From: Cannabis sativa
Lineage: Eukaryota; Streptophyta; Magnoliopsida; Rosales; Cannabaceae
Reading direction: 5' to 3'
Assembly (NCBI RefSeq): GCF_029168945.1
Contig: NC_083604.1
Span: 34,343,686 to 34,407,685, forward strand
DNA: 64,000 bases
A program made the translations under genes and the position numbers. This document shows positions 23,743 through 35,204 of this stretch, piece by piece; within the stretch, counting starts at the first letter, position 1, and every line of letters starts with the position of its first letter. The notes under the pieces are model-generated. The model worked only from the letters and a program-made list of their open reading frames with translations. It had not been told where the DNA came from and did not search any database.

Positions 23743-25052
23743 AATACAGAGAAGTAAAAGTTGTTGACCGAGAGCTGACCTGTCACCACTGAAGGACTGG
23801 CTTCTGCATCAGCCTGAGTAATGGCGAACACCCTTTCTCGAGTGGGTTTCGCTGGAGCCTTTGGTGCTTCGGTTATGAGTTGAGGGCAATCCCTCTTCTA
23901 ATGCCCTGGCATGCCACATTGAAAGCACCCTTGTCCTCTACACTCCCCCAGATGGTGCCTTTTACAACTGGGGCACTCTGGGTAACTATATCGGGTCTCA
24001 GAACTACCATGACGACTGCCTCCACCATGGTTCCCCCGGAACCTCTTATTCTGACCTGAGCCACCGGTTGCAGTGGATGCTTTCCTTTTCTGATCCATGG
24101 CCGAACCACTACCTCCCCTGCTAAAGCCTGATGCAGGAGGGGTAGGAGCCCCGCCAACCACTGGAGTCCTAGCAGACTCAGTCATGTACCCAACTGCGCC
24201 CTCAGCTCGTAGTGCCTTTTCCACCATTTCAGCATAGGTGGTTTTGTCATCTGTAATAATCATCAGATCATGTCAAATCTTCGCATTTAGCCCATCCAGG
24301 TATTTTTCCTTTTTACTAAAATCGGTTGGCACAATTCCCGAGGCCAACCTCGCCAACCGGTCAAACTGCGTTGTTTACTCAGTAACACTCATATTTTCTT
24401 TCTTGGTTAGGTGGGTGAACTCTTTTCTCTTGGCACTTCTAACGGCCTCAGTATAGTACTTGGCATTGAAAAGTTCCTGGAACTTTTCCTAGGTCATCGT
24501 AGTAACATCATGTATCATGGACACAATGTCCCATCACACTAACGCATCTTCTTGAAACTGAAAAGTGGCACAGACCACTCTATCATTCCCGGTGACGCCC
24601 ATGAAATTCAATATCTCTGTAATCACTGTTAGCCACTGCTCGGCTTTCATAACGTCCGGACCTCCCAGAAAAACTGGAGGTGCTTGCTTGCGGAACCTTT
24701 CATACAGAGGTTCCATCCTATTCACTGCCATCAATGGTTCGGCCTGGATAACAGGGGCAGGTGCCACTGGAATTTCTGGAACAGGCACTGCAAGAGCACC
24801 CTGCTGTCTCAATCGCTGGATTTCATTATGTTGTTCCTCGATTCTAGCTTGCATTTCTGCAAACCTGTTTTCCCAATTCTGGGCTTCCTGAGCAACATGG
24901 GCAGCCTGTGGCGGGTTAGCATCACCCCGACCACGTGCCCTGCCCCTGAGACCTCTACCTCGGCCTCAAACATTTGGGGAAAACTGAGCTCCGTGACCTT
25001 CATTTGACCTGACCGAGTTGTCCTGACCCCTGGTATTTTGCCTGGCGTCCAT
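23743..25052 (-). pseudogene. gag: Gag of chromovirus D with premature stops
   Basis: The ATG at 25052 is the first in frame after the PBS (MDARQNTRGQDN). The order is a Gly/Arg-rich N-terminus, coiled-coil-like QARIEEQHNEIQRLRQQ, Pro/Ala linker, Retrotrans_gag core (MEPLYERFRKQAPPVFLGG, AEQWL, EKFQELFNAKYY, FDRLARLAS), and the knuckle CFQCGMPGH...KRDC (about 23880-23930). Six in-frame stops are present (after SPNV, EDALV, TTMT, SVTE, NAKI and PGH). Several are changes expected from C-to-T decay of CGA or TGG. Gag and protease share a frame up to the shift at about 23740. Confidence 0.9.
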
Positions 25053-25312
25053 CTAGTCTGAACAGTTTGCGTAACCAAGAGCTAGCATGGTCAGATCATT
25101 ATCAACGAGAGCTTACTAATGCCACTTATTTGGAAATTAAAAACATGCGCCTATTCTACTATCAGGCCACTAACATGCTTCCTAACATGCTTTTCTTAAA
25201 TCATACTACTAAAATAATCTACTAAAGCAATAAAAGCTTACTGAACCGTGGAACGAGGTAACCGCTGATGATGATTGTACATGTCGTGACGATCTTCGGA
25301 AGACAACCTGGC

Positions 25313-25325
25313 GGCTCTGATACCA
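25313..25325 (-). other. Primer binding site of chromovirus D (initiator tRNA-Met)
   Basis: Minus strand TGGTATCAGAGCC, 13 bases matching initiator tRNA-Met, 3 bases from the LTR end at 25329. The 260 bp between it and the gag ATG (25053-25312) holds no other feature I can support. Confidence 0.9.
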
Positions 25326-25328
25326 CAT

Positions 25329-27564
25329 TGTAACACCCTAACTAGCCTAGGCGTGTTAACGTGATTTTTAGACTTGCTGTGCAGCTCCTTGCTAATCAAC
25401 GAGGTTAATGACAAAACATGATTAATTAAAATTTGCTATTTAATTAAAACTTACAGTATTACATGCAAAATACTTCGGGATCCCGTTTTCAAAACACTTT
25501 ACAAAAGTTTATTATTCATTTACAAAATATTTGTCGCCCAGCGACTAACAACAAAAGCCCTGATGTCCCGAGGATCGTACGCTCCAAGCCTAACCGCCTG
25601 ACATGTACAATCTTCATCTGCTCGTCCTCACGGTTCCTAGACCTTAGCTTTGCCCTTACCTACACATAAACATAGCACGGTGAGTCCACATACTCAGTAA
25701 GAAAAGCATAAATCATATAACATACATATATCCCAGAGTATGGTCAGACGCCCATACCCCTGACCATAACCCTAATCCCCGTGTCCCAAATGGTACTGAG
25801 TCTCAAGCGTTCGTACGATGGCACTTTAGACATAGTAACAGCCTATACTCGGTACGCTAGTCATACTCTAGCCATACCGATGTGTTACTGTATCAGCCTA
25901 TACTCGGTATGTTAGTTGTACTCTGATCATACCGATGTGATACTGTCAAATAGTACGGTACTATCGACCATAATATTCGCCTATACTCGGTACGCTAGTC
26001 ATACTCTAGCCGTACCGATGTGATACTGTCGGATAGTACGAAGCCAACATACATATCTAATGTAATCTAACAGCCTTCCTAACATGCACGCTAAACATGT
26101 AAATACATATGTATACTGTTATACTAATCTTACCTCGATTCCAAATTCAGGTGTGCTGGTCAACCTGACTGGAACAAACTGCTCGGCGAATTACATGCTC
26201 TTAAATCACATCAATCACAACACTGATAAGCGATACGCTAAACCACTTCTCGGGGACTTACACTTGAGACTAAAAGTTTCCCTATCGATAAATAACATGG
26301 AAATACCCTAAACAATACAAAAATGGGAAAAACTAGGGTTCCCAAATTTGCCCCAACCAGTAGACCAGTTCCCCAACCGGAATTCCAGTTTTGGGAGGAA
26401 ATCCTGGAAGCCAACTGGAATTCCGGTTCCTACAGGCGTCTCTGAACCAGAACTCCAGTTTAGTGCAAGAAACACTAAAAATTCCATAACTCGACCAAAT
26501 CAACCCCAAACCAATTCAAACTTTCCAGACCTCCTAATTAGACCCCAATGAACATTTCTAAAGCAACAAAACAAAGCTTCATCCACAAATACAAAAATCA
26601 CCATTGATGAGTCAAGCTTGAGTTCAAAAACTCAAAGCTTGCTCATCCAACTATTTAGCCAACAAAACCTTCTCAAATCACTCTACAATACCATAATATA
26701 ACTATAGAAAACATAATCTAATCACAGCAGCACACACAGCAAGCTACACAACATTTCATCCTTAAAAACCAAAGTTTGAGTTCAAATACCAAACTTGAAT
26801 AAAACCAACTAACAACCACAAAAACCTGCTTAAATCTTCATATTAAAACATAATTAAGCCTCAGAAATCAACAATAAACACCAATAACAACCACAACCAC
26901 AAAGTCATCAAGCATGCAAAAATACACATTTCTTAAACTTCAAGAAAACAAAGAGGAGGTTGCTAAAAATTATACCTTGGCTTGGATTACACTATGAGCT
27001 GCTGGAAACAAGCAAAATCATAAACCCTAGCTAGTTTTAGGATGGCTAAAAGAGAGAAAGAGAGAGTTTTGAGAGAGAAAATGATTTTTGTCTTTCTTTT
27101 GATTTTTCAATAAAAAATGAGCAAATACAATATTAATCAACTTATTTCAGCTAACATAACTTAAAATAAATCAAATAATCACTTAATACTAAGTCCACTA
27201 AAGGACAAAAGCTTATGGGGCAAAATGACCATTTCGCCCCTCCCACACTAAAAGGATTAAAAAGCACTTAAGGGTATTTTTGGGAAATTCTAAATTCCCG
27301 ACCAATCCCAAAATTCCCAATGTTTAACAATACCGTCCCGCTACACTAAAATACTAAAATGCGATTCTACTGAGCCATACACCGCGTTCCATGTTGCCGG
27401 GCACAGAACATGCAAAAAATATGAAATTTCACTATATGGCATATAAAATGCATTCTAAATTCAAATAAATCAACATAATTAATTATTTCAATATCAATAA
27501 ATAATTTTCATAATTAAACCCTAATTATCTGCTAATTTCCAATTTAAACTAAGCGGTCTTTACA
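25329..27564 (-). repeat. 5-prime LTR of chromovirus D (2236 bp)
   Basis: TGTAACACCC...GGTCTTTACA on the plus strand, i.e. it starts TGTAAAGACC in the sense of the element. Homologous to 17012-21191 and to 63064 onward. It contains a three-unit tandem repeat (25841-26029) and a CCGGAATTCC island (about 26350-26470) with the ATTCCATAACTC anchor beside it (26477-26495). Confidence 0.93.
25841..26029. repeat. Tandem repeat inside D 5-prime LTR
   Basis: Three units starting at 25841, about 25895 and 25979, each GCCTATACTCGGTA...ACCGATGTG. They are shorter (about 50 bp) than those in the solo LTR because the internal CATACTC phrase occurs once rather than twice. Confidence 0.85.
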
Positions 27565-28428
27565 GTGTTATTACGTGATAAATTGCAATTCTGTACATTT
27601 TTTTATAGTATGATTGAATGAATGTTATATTGCTTATGAAGGTTATAACTTTTCTTAGAGTCTCAGTGCCCTAGGGATGTAAGAATACATGATTATAATG
27701 ATGCATGATTAGAGTGCTTTATGAAGCACTGAAATTGAGTGGATATGCTAATGTGTGAACTGGAGTGCTTTATGAAGTTGAAAGTAAGTGTTTATAATAC
27801 TATATGATTAGGGTGTTTTTTGAAACATTGAGGTTGTTGATTATGTATAAATACAAATACTTTTAATTTTGTAGTAAGTTTGCTCGTATAGATGTTGAAT
27901 CGCATATGTACGTTAAAAGAGTAAAACCTATTGGTATGCATAAACAGTTGAAATTATATCTGCTATCACTTTCCATGATTTCTCTTTATCTAGTAGTTTT
28001 CTTGCTGAGTCACTATGACTCACGGGTGCTTTGTGGTGCAGGTAAAAAGAATAGCTTTGTTGGTAGTGTGGGTATGAATTTTCCACTACCACAAGATTAA
28101 GAGCAAAGGTATGCCATGAAGTAAGAGATTATCTGAGTGGAAAGGTAGTAGAATATACATAGTTGATCTCGGGCAATGTGGGGATGGAGAATGACACTAA
28201 ACCAGACTGATTGGCTAAGTTCTGTTTTGAGGAAGCGACTGTTAAGGCCGCTAGAGAGTCTAATCTAGTAGAAGGTGGGAAAAGTATATCGGTCGAAGTG
28301 TGGATATAGTTGTTGAGCAACTAGGGGTTTTCTAGTTCTATGCTCAGGTGGTTGATCTAACCTCTTTTGCCAAGAGTGTAAGGTCGAGATGTAAGAGACA
28401 CCAGCAAAGTGAATGCTACAAGAGAGCA

Positions 28429-28476
28429 TGTTTTCAGTGTGGGGTAGTAGGCCATTTAGAAGAAGCTGCCTACTGT
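28429..28476 (+). pseudogene. Gag zinc-knuckle relic
   Basis: Reads CFQCGVVGHLEEAAYC: the CX2CX4H part is kept but two extra residues precede the last Cys, so the knuckle is abnormal. Confidence 0.6.
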
Positions 28477-29067
28477 TTCCGTGACTGGATGAATAGGGTG
28501 ATGACATTTTAGATTTTGTTTGGGTGTTTGTTTGACCTAGACTGAGACTGGTGCTGGTCTTTCCAACGTGATAAGCTGAACTTTTATGAATCATAATTTG
28601 TTAATAGTTTTAATTGATTTTGGTACAACGTATTCTTATATTTCGAGAAGGATGATTGGAAGATTGTATAAAGTTAAGGATGTGTTGCTAAGTGGTTACG
28701 GTATTCTACTTTTACTGTAGAACTAGTTATTCTACAGTAGGTGGTTCAAATCCCTTCCAGAGTTGTGGGGGAAGAAAGGAATGCTTAGTTGTAATAGTTG
28801 AGCTAAGATTAGAGAATCCTGAGGATGAATTAAGAATGGATTGATTTGTAAAGTTTAATGCAATTATCGATTGTGAAAGAAAGATGGCAACTCTTGGACC
28901 AGAATGTGAGGACCCATTCGTGTTTGTGGCCAAGGTTCAAGAGTCCTAAATTTCATCAATTTCAGGGTTTAAGGCAAGAGATTTAATTTGGAATGGATGA
29001 ATCAGTTTCTTAACTAGTAAGGTATATATTATGAAGAATACCTATGGGACCAGAATACATTCCAGTG

Positions 29068-29680
29068 GTCTGAGAATTTTTGAATGTCTTTCCAGGGGAG
29101 TTACTGGAGTTACTATTAAAATGGGAGATTGACTTTGAAATGGATCTGGTACTTGGCCAGAGTTTATATCTTAAACTCCGTATCGAATGGTATTTGAGAT
29201 GGTTGAAGGTTCAGTTACAGGGGATGCTCGATGTTGGACTTGAAATTGTTGGACTATGTATCCCATCCTCGAGTATGCCAGTTTTATTTGTGAAGAAGAA
29301 GAATGAAACTTTACAAAAGTGTATTGATCGTTAGAAATTAAATAAACTCATGATGAAGAGTAATTATTCCTTTGTCAAGGATAGAAATGGTGATGATTGA
29401 TTTTAGGGAAGTACCATCTTCTATGAGATCGGTCTTCGATCTGGTTATTACCAGTTTAAGATTTAAGAGAAGGCTATTTCCAAAGCATTTTTTCATACCT
29501 GATGACTTTGCAAATGTTATCATTAATGATATTCTGATTTCCTCCAATTCAAAGAAGGCATTTGAGAGGTATTTTTGGATGGTATTGCAATATTTTAGGA
29601 GCTTAAACTTTATGCTAATTGCTGGAAATTCTAATTTGTCGACTCTAAGTAGGTTTCTTAGAGCATGAAATGGATATAGA
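29068..29680 (+). pseudogene. Reverse transcriptase relic of plus-strand chromovirus
   Basis: 29080-29334 reads VFPGELLELL, LKVQLQGMLDVGL and [19 protein letters not shown], corresponding to the N-terminal RT of chromoviruses (compare the same region in element D). It then breaks into several frames. NDILISSNSKKAFERYFWMVLQ (about 29525-29590) marks the area after the catalytic box, whose Asp pair reads ND. The damage is far heavier than in element D, so this copy is older. Confidence 0.75.
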
Positions 29681-30077
29681 TAGTACCTTGATAGGCTCGA
29701 CAAGGATTAAAGCAGTTTAGAATTGACTTCAACCCAAGTTTACAACTGAGGTTAGAGGTTTTCTGGAATTAACAGAATGCTATCGAATATTTGTTGAGGG
29801 ATGTTTACACTCTTAGTGGAATTAGGTCGAAAGAATTGAAACAAAGGTTAACTATCGTATCAATGTTAACATTGTTAGTCAGTGAGGAGATAATGTAGTA
29901 TGACGTGACACTTATAAACAAGGATTAGATTGTATTCTTACACAGTCTAGGAGAGTTTTTGCCTAACTACTTAGACAATTGAAGGAGTATGAGAAATGGT
30001 ATTTCAGTTATGATATTAAATTGGCAATAATTGTTTTGCACTTAAAGTTGGACACATTATTTGTATGGTGAAAATGT

Positions 30078-30200
30078 GAAGTCTATACAGAACACAAAAG
30101 CCGCAATACTGTTTCTTTTGGGAGAATTTGGATAGGAGGCATTAGTGACAGTTAGAGTTAATTGAAATTTTAACAGTGTGATTACATACTACTTTGGGAA
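30078..30200 (+). pseudogene. RNase H relic of plus-strand chromovirus
   Basis: CEVYTEHKSRN followed by shifted remnants of the RRWLELIKDY region. The catalytic DHK reads EHK. Confidence 0.55.
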
Positions 30201-30659
30201 GTAAATTAGTAGTGAAAACTTTAAATCGAAGAGATCTAAGAGAAGTTTGTAAAACGAAAAGATCTTACCAAAGGTTACCGGAAATGTAACCAGAACAAGA
30301 ATTGAGATCGTGATTGGAGAACTTGTTAATATTACATTGTAGTTCAATTTGTTGGAAAGAAATAAAATTGCCCAGCAGAGTGACTCCAAACTTTAGAAGC
30401 ACGAGAAGAGGTTTGGCACCGGCTTGACAAAGGACTTTGATTTTGTTTGAAGGAAATTTTATGATATAAATCGGATTGGTGTATCAGTCCGATAAGGATA
30501 CTGAATGGAAGGTTCTAAATGAGTTTTCATGTAATAACAGTTATTAGAGTACTATTAATGTGATACTGATGCAGTTTAAAGATTCAAGTTTGTGTATTGC
30601 TTATATAATGGATGGAAGAGCTATGCTGATCTAAAGTGTATAGATATTAAATTTCAAGT

Positions 30660-30822
30660 TGGGAATCCTATCTTTCTTCAGGTGGTTCCAACGAAAGGGA
30701 AAATTCAGAAATTGGTTAGAAAGGGCAGTTAAGTCTCAGGTTAATCTGTCCGTTTGAGTTTTTGGAAAGAGTAGGTCGGGTAGCTTATCAGCTAGCCATA
30801 CTCTCTGTTTTATCTGGAGTTT
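30660..30822 (+). pseudogene. Integrase C-terminal relic of plus-strand chromovirus
   Basis: Fragments of the GPF/Y module: FLQVVPTKGK, then in another frame ERVGRVAYQLAILSVLSGV, ending where the Athila LTR begins. The last 39 bases (30784-30822) recur at 59004-59042. Confidence 0.75.
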
Positions 30823-32280
30823 TGTTGTGCTAAAATAAGATATACGCAAGTGCATGTAGTCACAAACAAGTAATACAATGATAAGCAACGAGTATCGTCT
30901 CCACAAGGACTATAAAAATAAATTTCTATTGCAAAAGTTAATTACCAAGCAAAATGCCTAAGAACCAAAATAAAATGATTAATGATTAAACTAAATGAAC
31001 AAGAAAATAAGTAAATTAGCTCAAAAGTGGATGCAAGATGAAAATAAAAATGAGTTGTAAGTTTTTGAAATGTGAAAGGTTTGAACTATTGAATTCCCCT
31101 ATGTTTAGCAAAAACTGTGCGTTTTGCTGCAGCAAAACATTAGCAAGTCTTTAGCAAAAAATCTCAGGTTTACAAGAACTCCAATAAAGTGCACAAAGCT
31201 CTTCCAAACTTTATGCACTCAATCCTTGGACCTGTTCAAACATATTCCTATGCCAATCAAGCTCGAGAATACCATTACAAGCACAACTCTCAAATGTTAC
31301 ACAAGGATATAACATATTCCTATGTTATCTCTAATCTAATCTAATAAGATTAAGATCTTGTGTCATCCAAGCTAAGTCCATTACATTTAACCTTTCCAGA
31401 ATTAAATATAACTCAATAACAAGTTATTGGTGGCCAATCTAGCAAGAAACTAACATAAAGCACACTTGAATGAACATGAGAATTTTTACTAAATATTTGC
31501 ATAAGAAAATTACTAAACTAAAACATAGGATTCTTCAACAATTCAAACCATAAAAAGTTTAGCTCATAGCTAACTTAATAACCACCATTACAATATAGAA
31601 TTCAGCCATGGAGTTTGAATGCTAGAGTTAGAGAAGAGAAAAGAGAAAAGAGAGAAATAACAAACAACAATAGAGGAGAAGTTTTCCAAAAGGGTAGATG
31701 CTGAATCTTGTTGTCCTTCTCCTCTTTTCTCTTCCTATTTCTTCTTCTTTCCCTCTTTCTTCCTCTGTAAAAAAAAGGTTTATGACAGAATATTTCTTCT
31801 TTTTTTTTTCGTGCTGCCTTCTTTTCTGAAAATGGAGGCTGCCTCTTTTTGAGAACCTCTTAGATTTTATACCATTTGCCCAACATAAACCCTACACATG
31901 GCATGCATCTAGCCTCTCCAAGTATTTTCTCCAGCCACCACTCTTAGAACACCATGTCATCTCCACAAATGCCACCAAATTTAATGAAGTACCAGCTCAT
32001 CTTTTTCTCAAGAAATTTACAAAATCAGCTACTGACCTGTTTGCTGCAGCAAAAACTTCACAGAATTTCAGCAAAATTAACAACTTGTCTGACTTGCTAT
32101 TTTCTTTGCCAATTTATACACAAAAGTTATTTATTTCTACTAACAGCTTCAAATTACACTCATAGACATAAAACACTGAAACTTTCACAAATCAGAAGAC
32201 AAAATAACTACAATGACACGCAATTACATAAAAAACATGTTTAAAGTGATATCAAATAACTCTTTACTCATGAGTTATCA
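30823..32280 (-). repeat. 3-prime LTR of Athila element (1458 bp)
   Basis: Plus-strand borders TGTTGTGC and GAGTTATCA, i.e. TGATAACTC...GCACAACA in the sense of the element. It includes the 16-bp palindrome TTTTGCTGCAGCAAAA (31122-31137) and a related TTTGCTGCAGCAAA near 32040. An ATG-rich 96-codon frame at 31954 is not supported as a gene. Confidence 0.88.
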
Positions 32281-32296
32281 AATACCCCCAAATTTA
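32281..32296 (-). other. Polypurine tract of Athila element
   Basis: Minus strand AAATTTGGGGGTATT directly precedes TGATAACTC, the LTR start. This is the classical Athila arrangement. Confidence 0.85.
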
Positions 32297-33850
32297 CGAC
32301 ATTGTTCATCCTCGAGTGATGAGAACAAAACCACAACAACTAGAAAAACATATAGCCCAACAAAAATTCAAAACAAAAGAACTGAACTCAACAAAGATAC
32401 TCAACAAAAATAGGATGCAATTTATCTTGTCAATGCACACGCCTAAGGGAAATAGCTCTTGGGAATAATATTTTGCAAAAGGTAAACTGAATGAAGATCT
32501 TGCTCAAGCTTTAAACCAGAATCTTTAAGTTTAAACGTTGCTGCCCAAATTAGGTATAAAGTGCGCCTCCCTTTTTTTTTTGTGAGCATAGCTTTTCCTA
32601 AACAATTTCGATCAACTAACATTTAAACTAAACATTGGTCCTCAAGTTCAAATGATGCCTCCATAGGTTACCTAACAACTTCCTTTCCACTAAAGTAGAC
32701 ACACACCACTCCAACGATCAATAGGACTTTTCCAAGCTTGTAATGATAGGCTAGGGTGAAGGTAGGGTAAGGAAAATTAGTTTCGGTTCAAACCACCCTA
32801 AACACATTGATCTTTATAGGACCTATGCAATGCACAATAAATTTTTCCCTAAAGAAAACCCACACACAAAATACAACTCTTGCCACTAGTTTTAATTCTT
32901 TGCTAATATGTATATATATATATTTTTTACTAGCACCCCAAACTTATTTTTGAATTTGTTCTTTTTTTTTAGAGATTTGTTTCTTTTTTTTTTGTTTTTT
33001 TTCTTCAAAAGGGGGTGCAATTTCTAAGTACAAACTTTTTTTTTTGAATAATAAACTATATAATATAAATAGAAATAGCATAGACTAGCTAGACAGCAAG
33101 AGAACAATAAAAGTGAGAAACACTCCCCCCAAACTTAAAGAACAACATTGTCCTCAATGTTTAGAAAAAGAGAAAAAGAAAAATAGAAAATACTCACCCA
33201 ATTGACACTCACTCACTCCGCTCCCCACAACTCCCAAATATGCAATAACAATTAGTATCTTATAAAGACCAATGCATCCTGGGGAGAGGTGAAAAGGAGA
33301 ATTTATCTCTAGCTAGGCTATGTAGTGGCTAAGAAAGGAAAATGTTAATATCAAGCTCAAAGGGGGAAGACTAGGGATAAACTATTCATAAAGGGTAGGC
33401 TTGAAGGTTCAAACGGTCCAAACACGGCCTATATCATTTCCTTGGTGTGGGGATGCCTAGGATTTTGCCTCAAGGGAAAAATTGCTAAGTAATTCTAGAG
33501 GCTTAAACTTTCACAAGGGTTTAGCTCGAACTAATTAGTGATACTAACCATTTAGTCAAGCTATGAGCACAATCAAAAGAGACACACTTTCAACAACGAA
33601 GACAAACCAACATGCTAACTTAAAGTAGGCAGCTTAAAACTTAAAAAGAAAGACATTCAGTTTCAAGTAACTAGGTTTAAACACAAAATCGTCATCGAGC
33701 ACCCTAGGCAACACTAACAAAGATAGAATACACCCTTAACAAAAAACAAAAATACAAACAACGACAACCACAACAGATAAACAAGAACACAAACCGAAAA
33801 GACAAGTGAAATATAAATACTAAAGCTGAAAGAAAGAACACTCCCTCTGT
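32297..33850 (-). other. Athila spacer between env-like ORF and 3-prime LTR
   Basis: About 1.55 kb, non-coding, with T-runs (around 32572 and 32934-33045) and AT-rich simple sequence. No gene, RNA or repeat array could be supported. Confidence 0.6.
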
Positions 33851-35204
33851 CTAACTCTCAGGATCATCATCCGAAGAGCTAGAATCATCCTGAGCTCCGA
33901 GATCAGTCCATCGAGCAAACACTTCTTGTGGGAACACTGGAAAGTCAACTATTGGCCTTGGCGCAATTTGCTTCAAAGATTTAGCTAATACAATATCACG
34001 CGCCTGAACATAGCAAAAGTAAGTAAGTTGTTTCTCCTCAAGGTGCGCTAAGCGATTCATGATTTGTTCCCGCTGAGTATGAGGAGGACTAGTGGGAGCC
34101 GGTTGGTTGCTGGATGGCTGGTCACGGTTCAGAGCAGCAGTCGAGGGCGTGCAATGAGTGGAAACACGCTGAATCGAAACCAAATCAATGCTGATCCGCC
34201 CTCTTAGAATTTTTTCATCACCCCCAATAGGAGCATTACTCGCTAGGCAAATCTAAGTGATAAGAGCTGGGAAAAATAGCTTGCCGCCCTTTTTCTTAAA
34301 GTACTTCCAAATTTCCTCATAAATGATCTTTCCCACATTCATTTTCTTGCCCACCAGGATACAATACAATAAGAAAAGACGTGTCTGACTCAGTGTGGTG
34401 TCATGGGTCGTGGGCATCAAAGAGCACTTAATAAAAGCAAGCCAAACACTATCTTCTGGCTATAAAGCCGAGTGTAACAAAGTGCGGTGGCTGGAAGGAG
34501 AGACAGACCATTCAGAACCCGGGTGAGCAACAGTACGAAGCACGACATCACATGGGATAGAGGCTGGATTAATCCTCAAAATAGCAAACTCATCCTATAG
34601 CGGAGCTGTCAACCTATATATGTTGTTAATCACATCAGGAGAAAAGGGGACACTCCGACCCCTCACCCAAACGACATCAGGATTCTTTGGATCAAGTGCA
34701 GCATAAAATGCAGGGGCAATAAAGGCCACAACAGGCTTGGGAATTGCACATAATTTCTCCCACTGGTGCTCCGCAATCAAATTTGTAATATAGGCAGGTA
34801 AAGCCTCCGGGGCAGGGAGAAAACCAAGTTTGGCCAACTGGTTGCGGGTTTGCAATATCTCAAACCGCTCTTAATGAGGGACGGGATTGGCTTTGGCTTT
34901 AGGATGAGTGGTGGGGTTAGGTTTAGGTGGTGGGACTGTGGAAGTGGTGCGCTTAGGCTTTGGTTGGGCCTTGGAGGTAAAGGGAGTTGTTTTGGTGGAT
35001 GGAGCTTTGGGTTTAGGTGCTGAGACCGAACGGGTACGAGTACGGGGTGGTGAGTGTGTAGATTCGGGAATAATTGGTATTAGAGTGGGGGAAGGAAAGG
35101 CAAGGGTTGGTGGTATTGTGGTGATTGGCTGTTGCAGTTGAGGAGTGGGCAAGGTTTTGGCTGAAAGCTTTATGCTTACGAGATTTAGTTTTGCCGGCTG
35201 CCAT
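33851..35204 (-). pseudogene. Athila third ORF (env-position, putative plant transposon protein)
   Basis: Starts MAAGKTKSRKHKAF at 35204, shifts by one base near 35150, then keeps one frame to the stop at 33851, crossing four stops (34871, 34595, about 34463 and 34252). A Pro/Ser/Lys-rich N-terminus is followed by a globular part (KLGFLPAPEALPAYI, VVWVRGRSVPFSPDVINNIY) typical of the Pfam putative plant transposon protein family (Transposase_32). The end is acidic (DDSSSSDDDPES). The position after pol is where Athila env-like genes lie. I see no convincing signal peptide or membrane helix, so envelope function is not supported by this copy. Confidence 0.75.

Larger units (their letters stand above)
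5101..27564 (-). mobile_element. Ty3-gypsy chromovirus D (Tekay/Del-like), split by three insertions; 3-prime part off-window
   Basis: Minus-strand element whose 5-prime LTR is at 25329-27564, PBS at 25313-25325, gag at about 23743-25052, PR-RT at 22276-23742, RNase H and integrase at 15447-16220, and integrase core at 5101-5269. The intervening DNA is inserted copia sequence. After subtracting each insertion plus its 5-base duplication, the codon phase is continuous from the RT to the integrase core (distances 1527, 483 and 240 bases, all multiples of 3). This shows the three insertions are clean. The element is dead: one frameshift in protease and several stops. The right-flank duplication candidate is GTGTT (27565-27569). 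Confidence 0.9.
27565..30822 (+). mobile_element. Old decayed plus-strand chromovirus
   Basis: Gag, RT, RNase H and integrase relics appear in gypsy order on the plus strand. 27565-28400 has no gene. It includes CTGAGTC...GACTCAC and GTGCAGGTAAAAAG (about 27990-28050), reminiscent of the sequence near the U5 end of the D-family LTR, so part may be an old 5-prime LTR. Three similar phrases of type GAGTGCTTTATGAAG lie at 27710-27830. Element D abuts it at 27564 and the Athila LTR interrupts it at 30823. Confidence 0.75.

Noticed and set aside
24565..25007. Overlapping plus-strand frames of more than 100 codons opposite D gag
   Set aside because: They are shadows of the recognisable minus-strand gag frame and contain no family motif.
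34908..35141. Gly/Val-rich 77-codon plus-strand frame
   Set aside because: It is the reverse complement of the Pro/Lys-rich start of the Athila env-position ORF.
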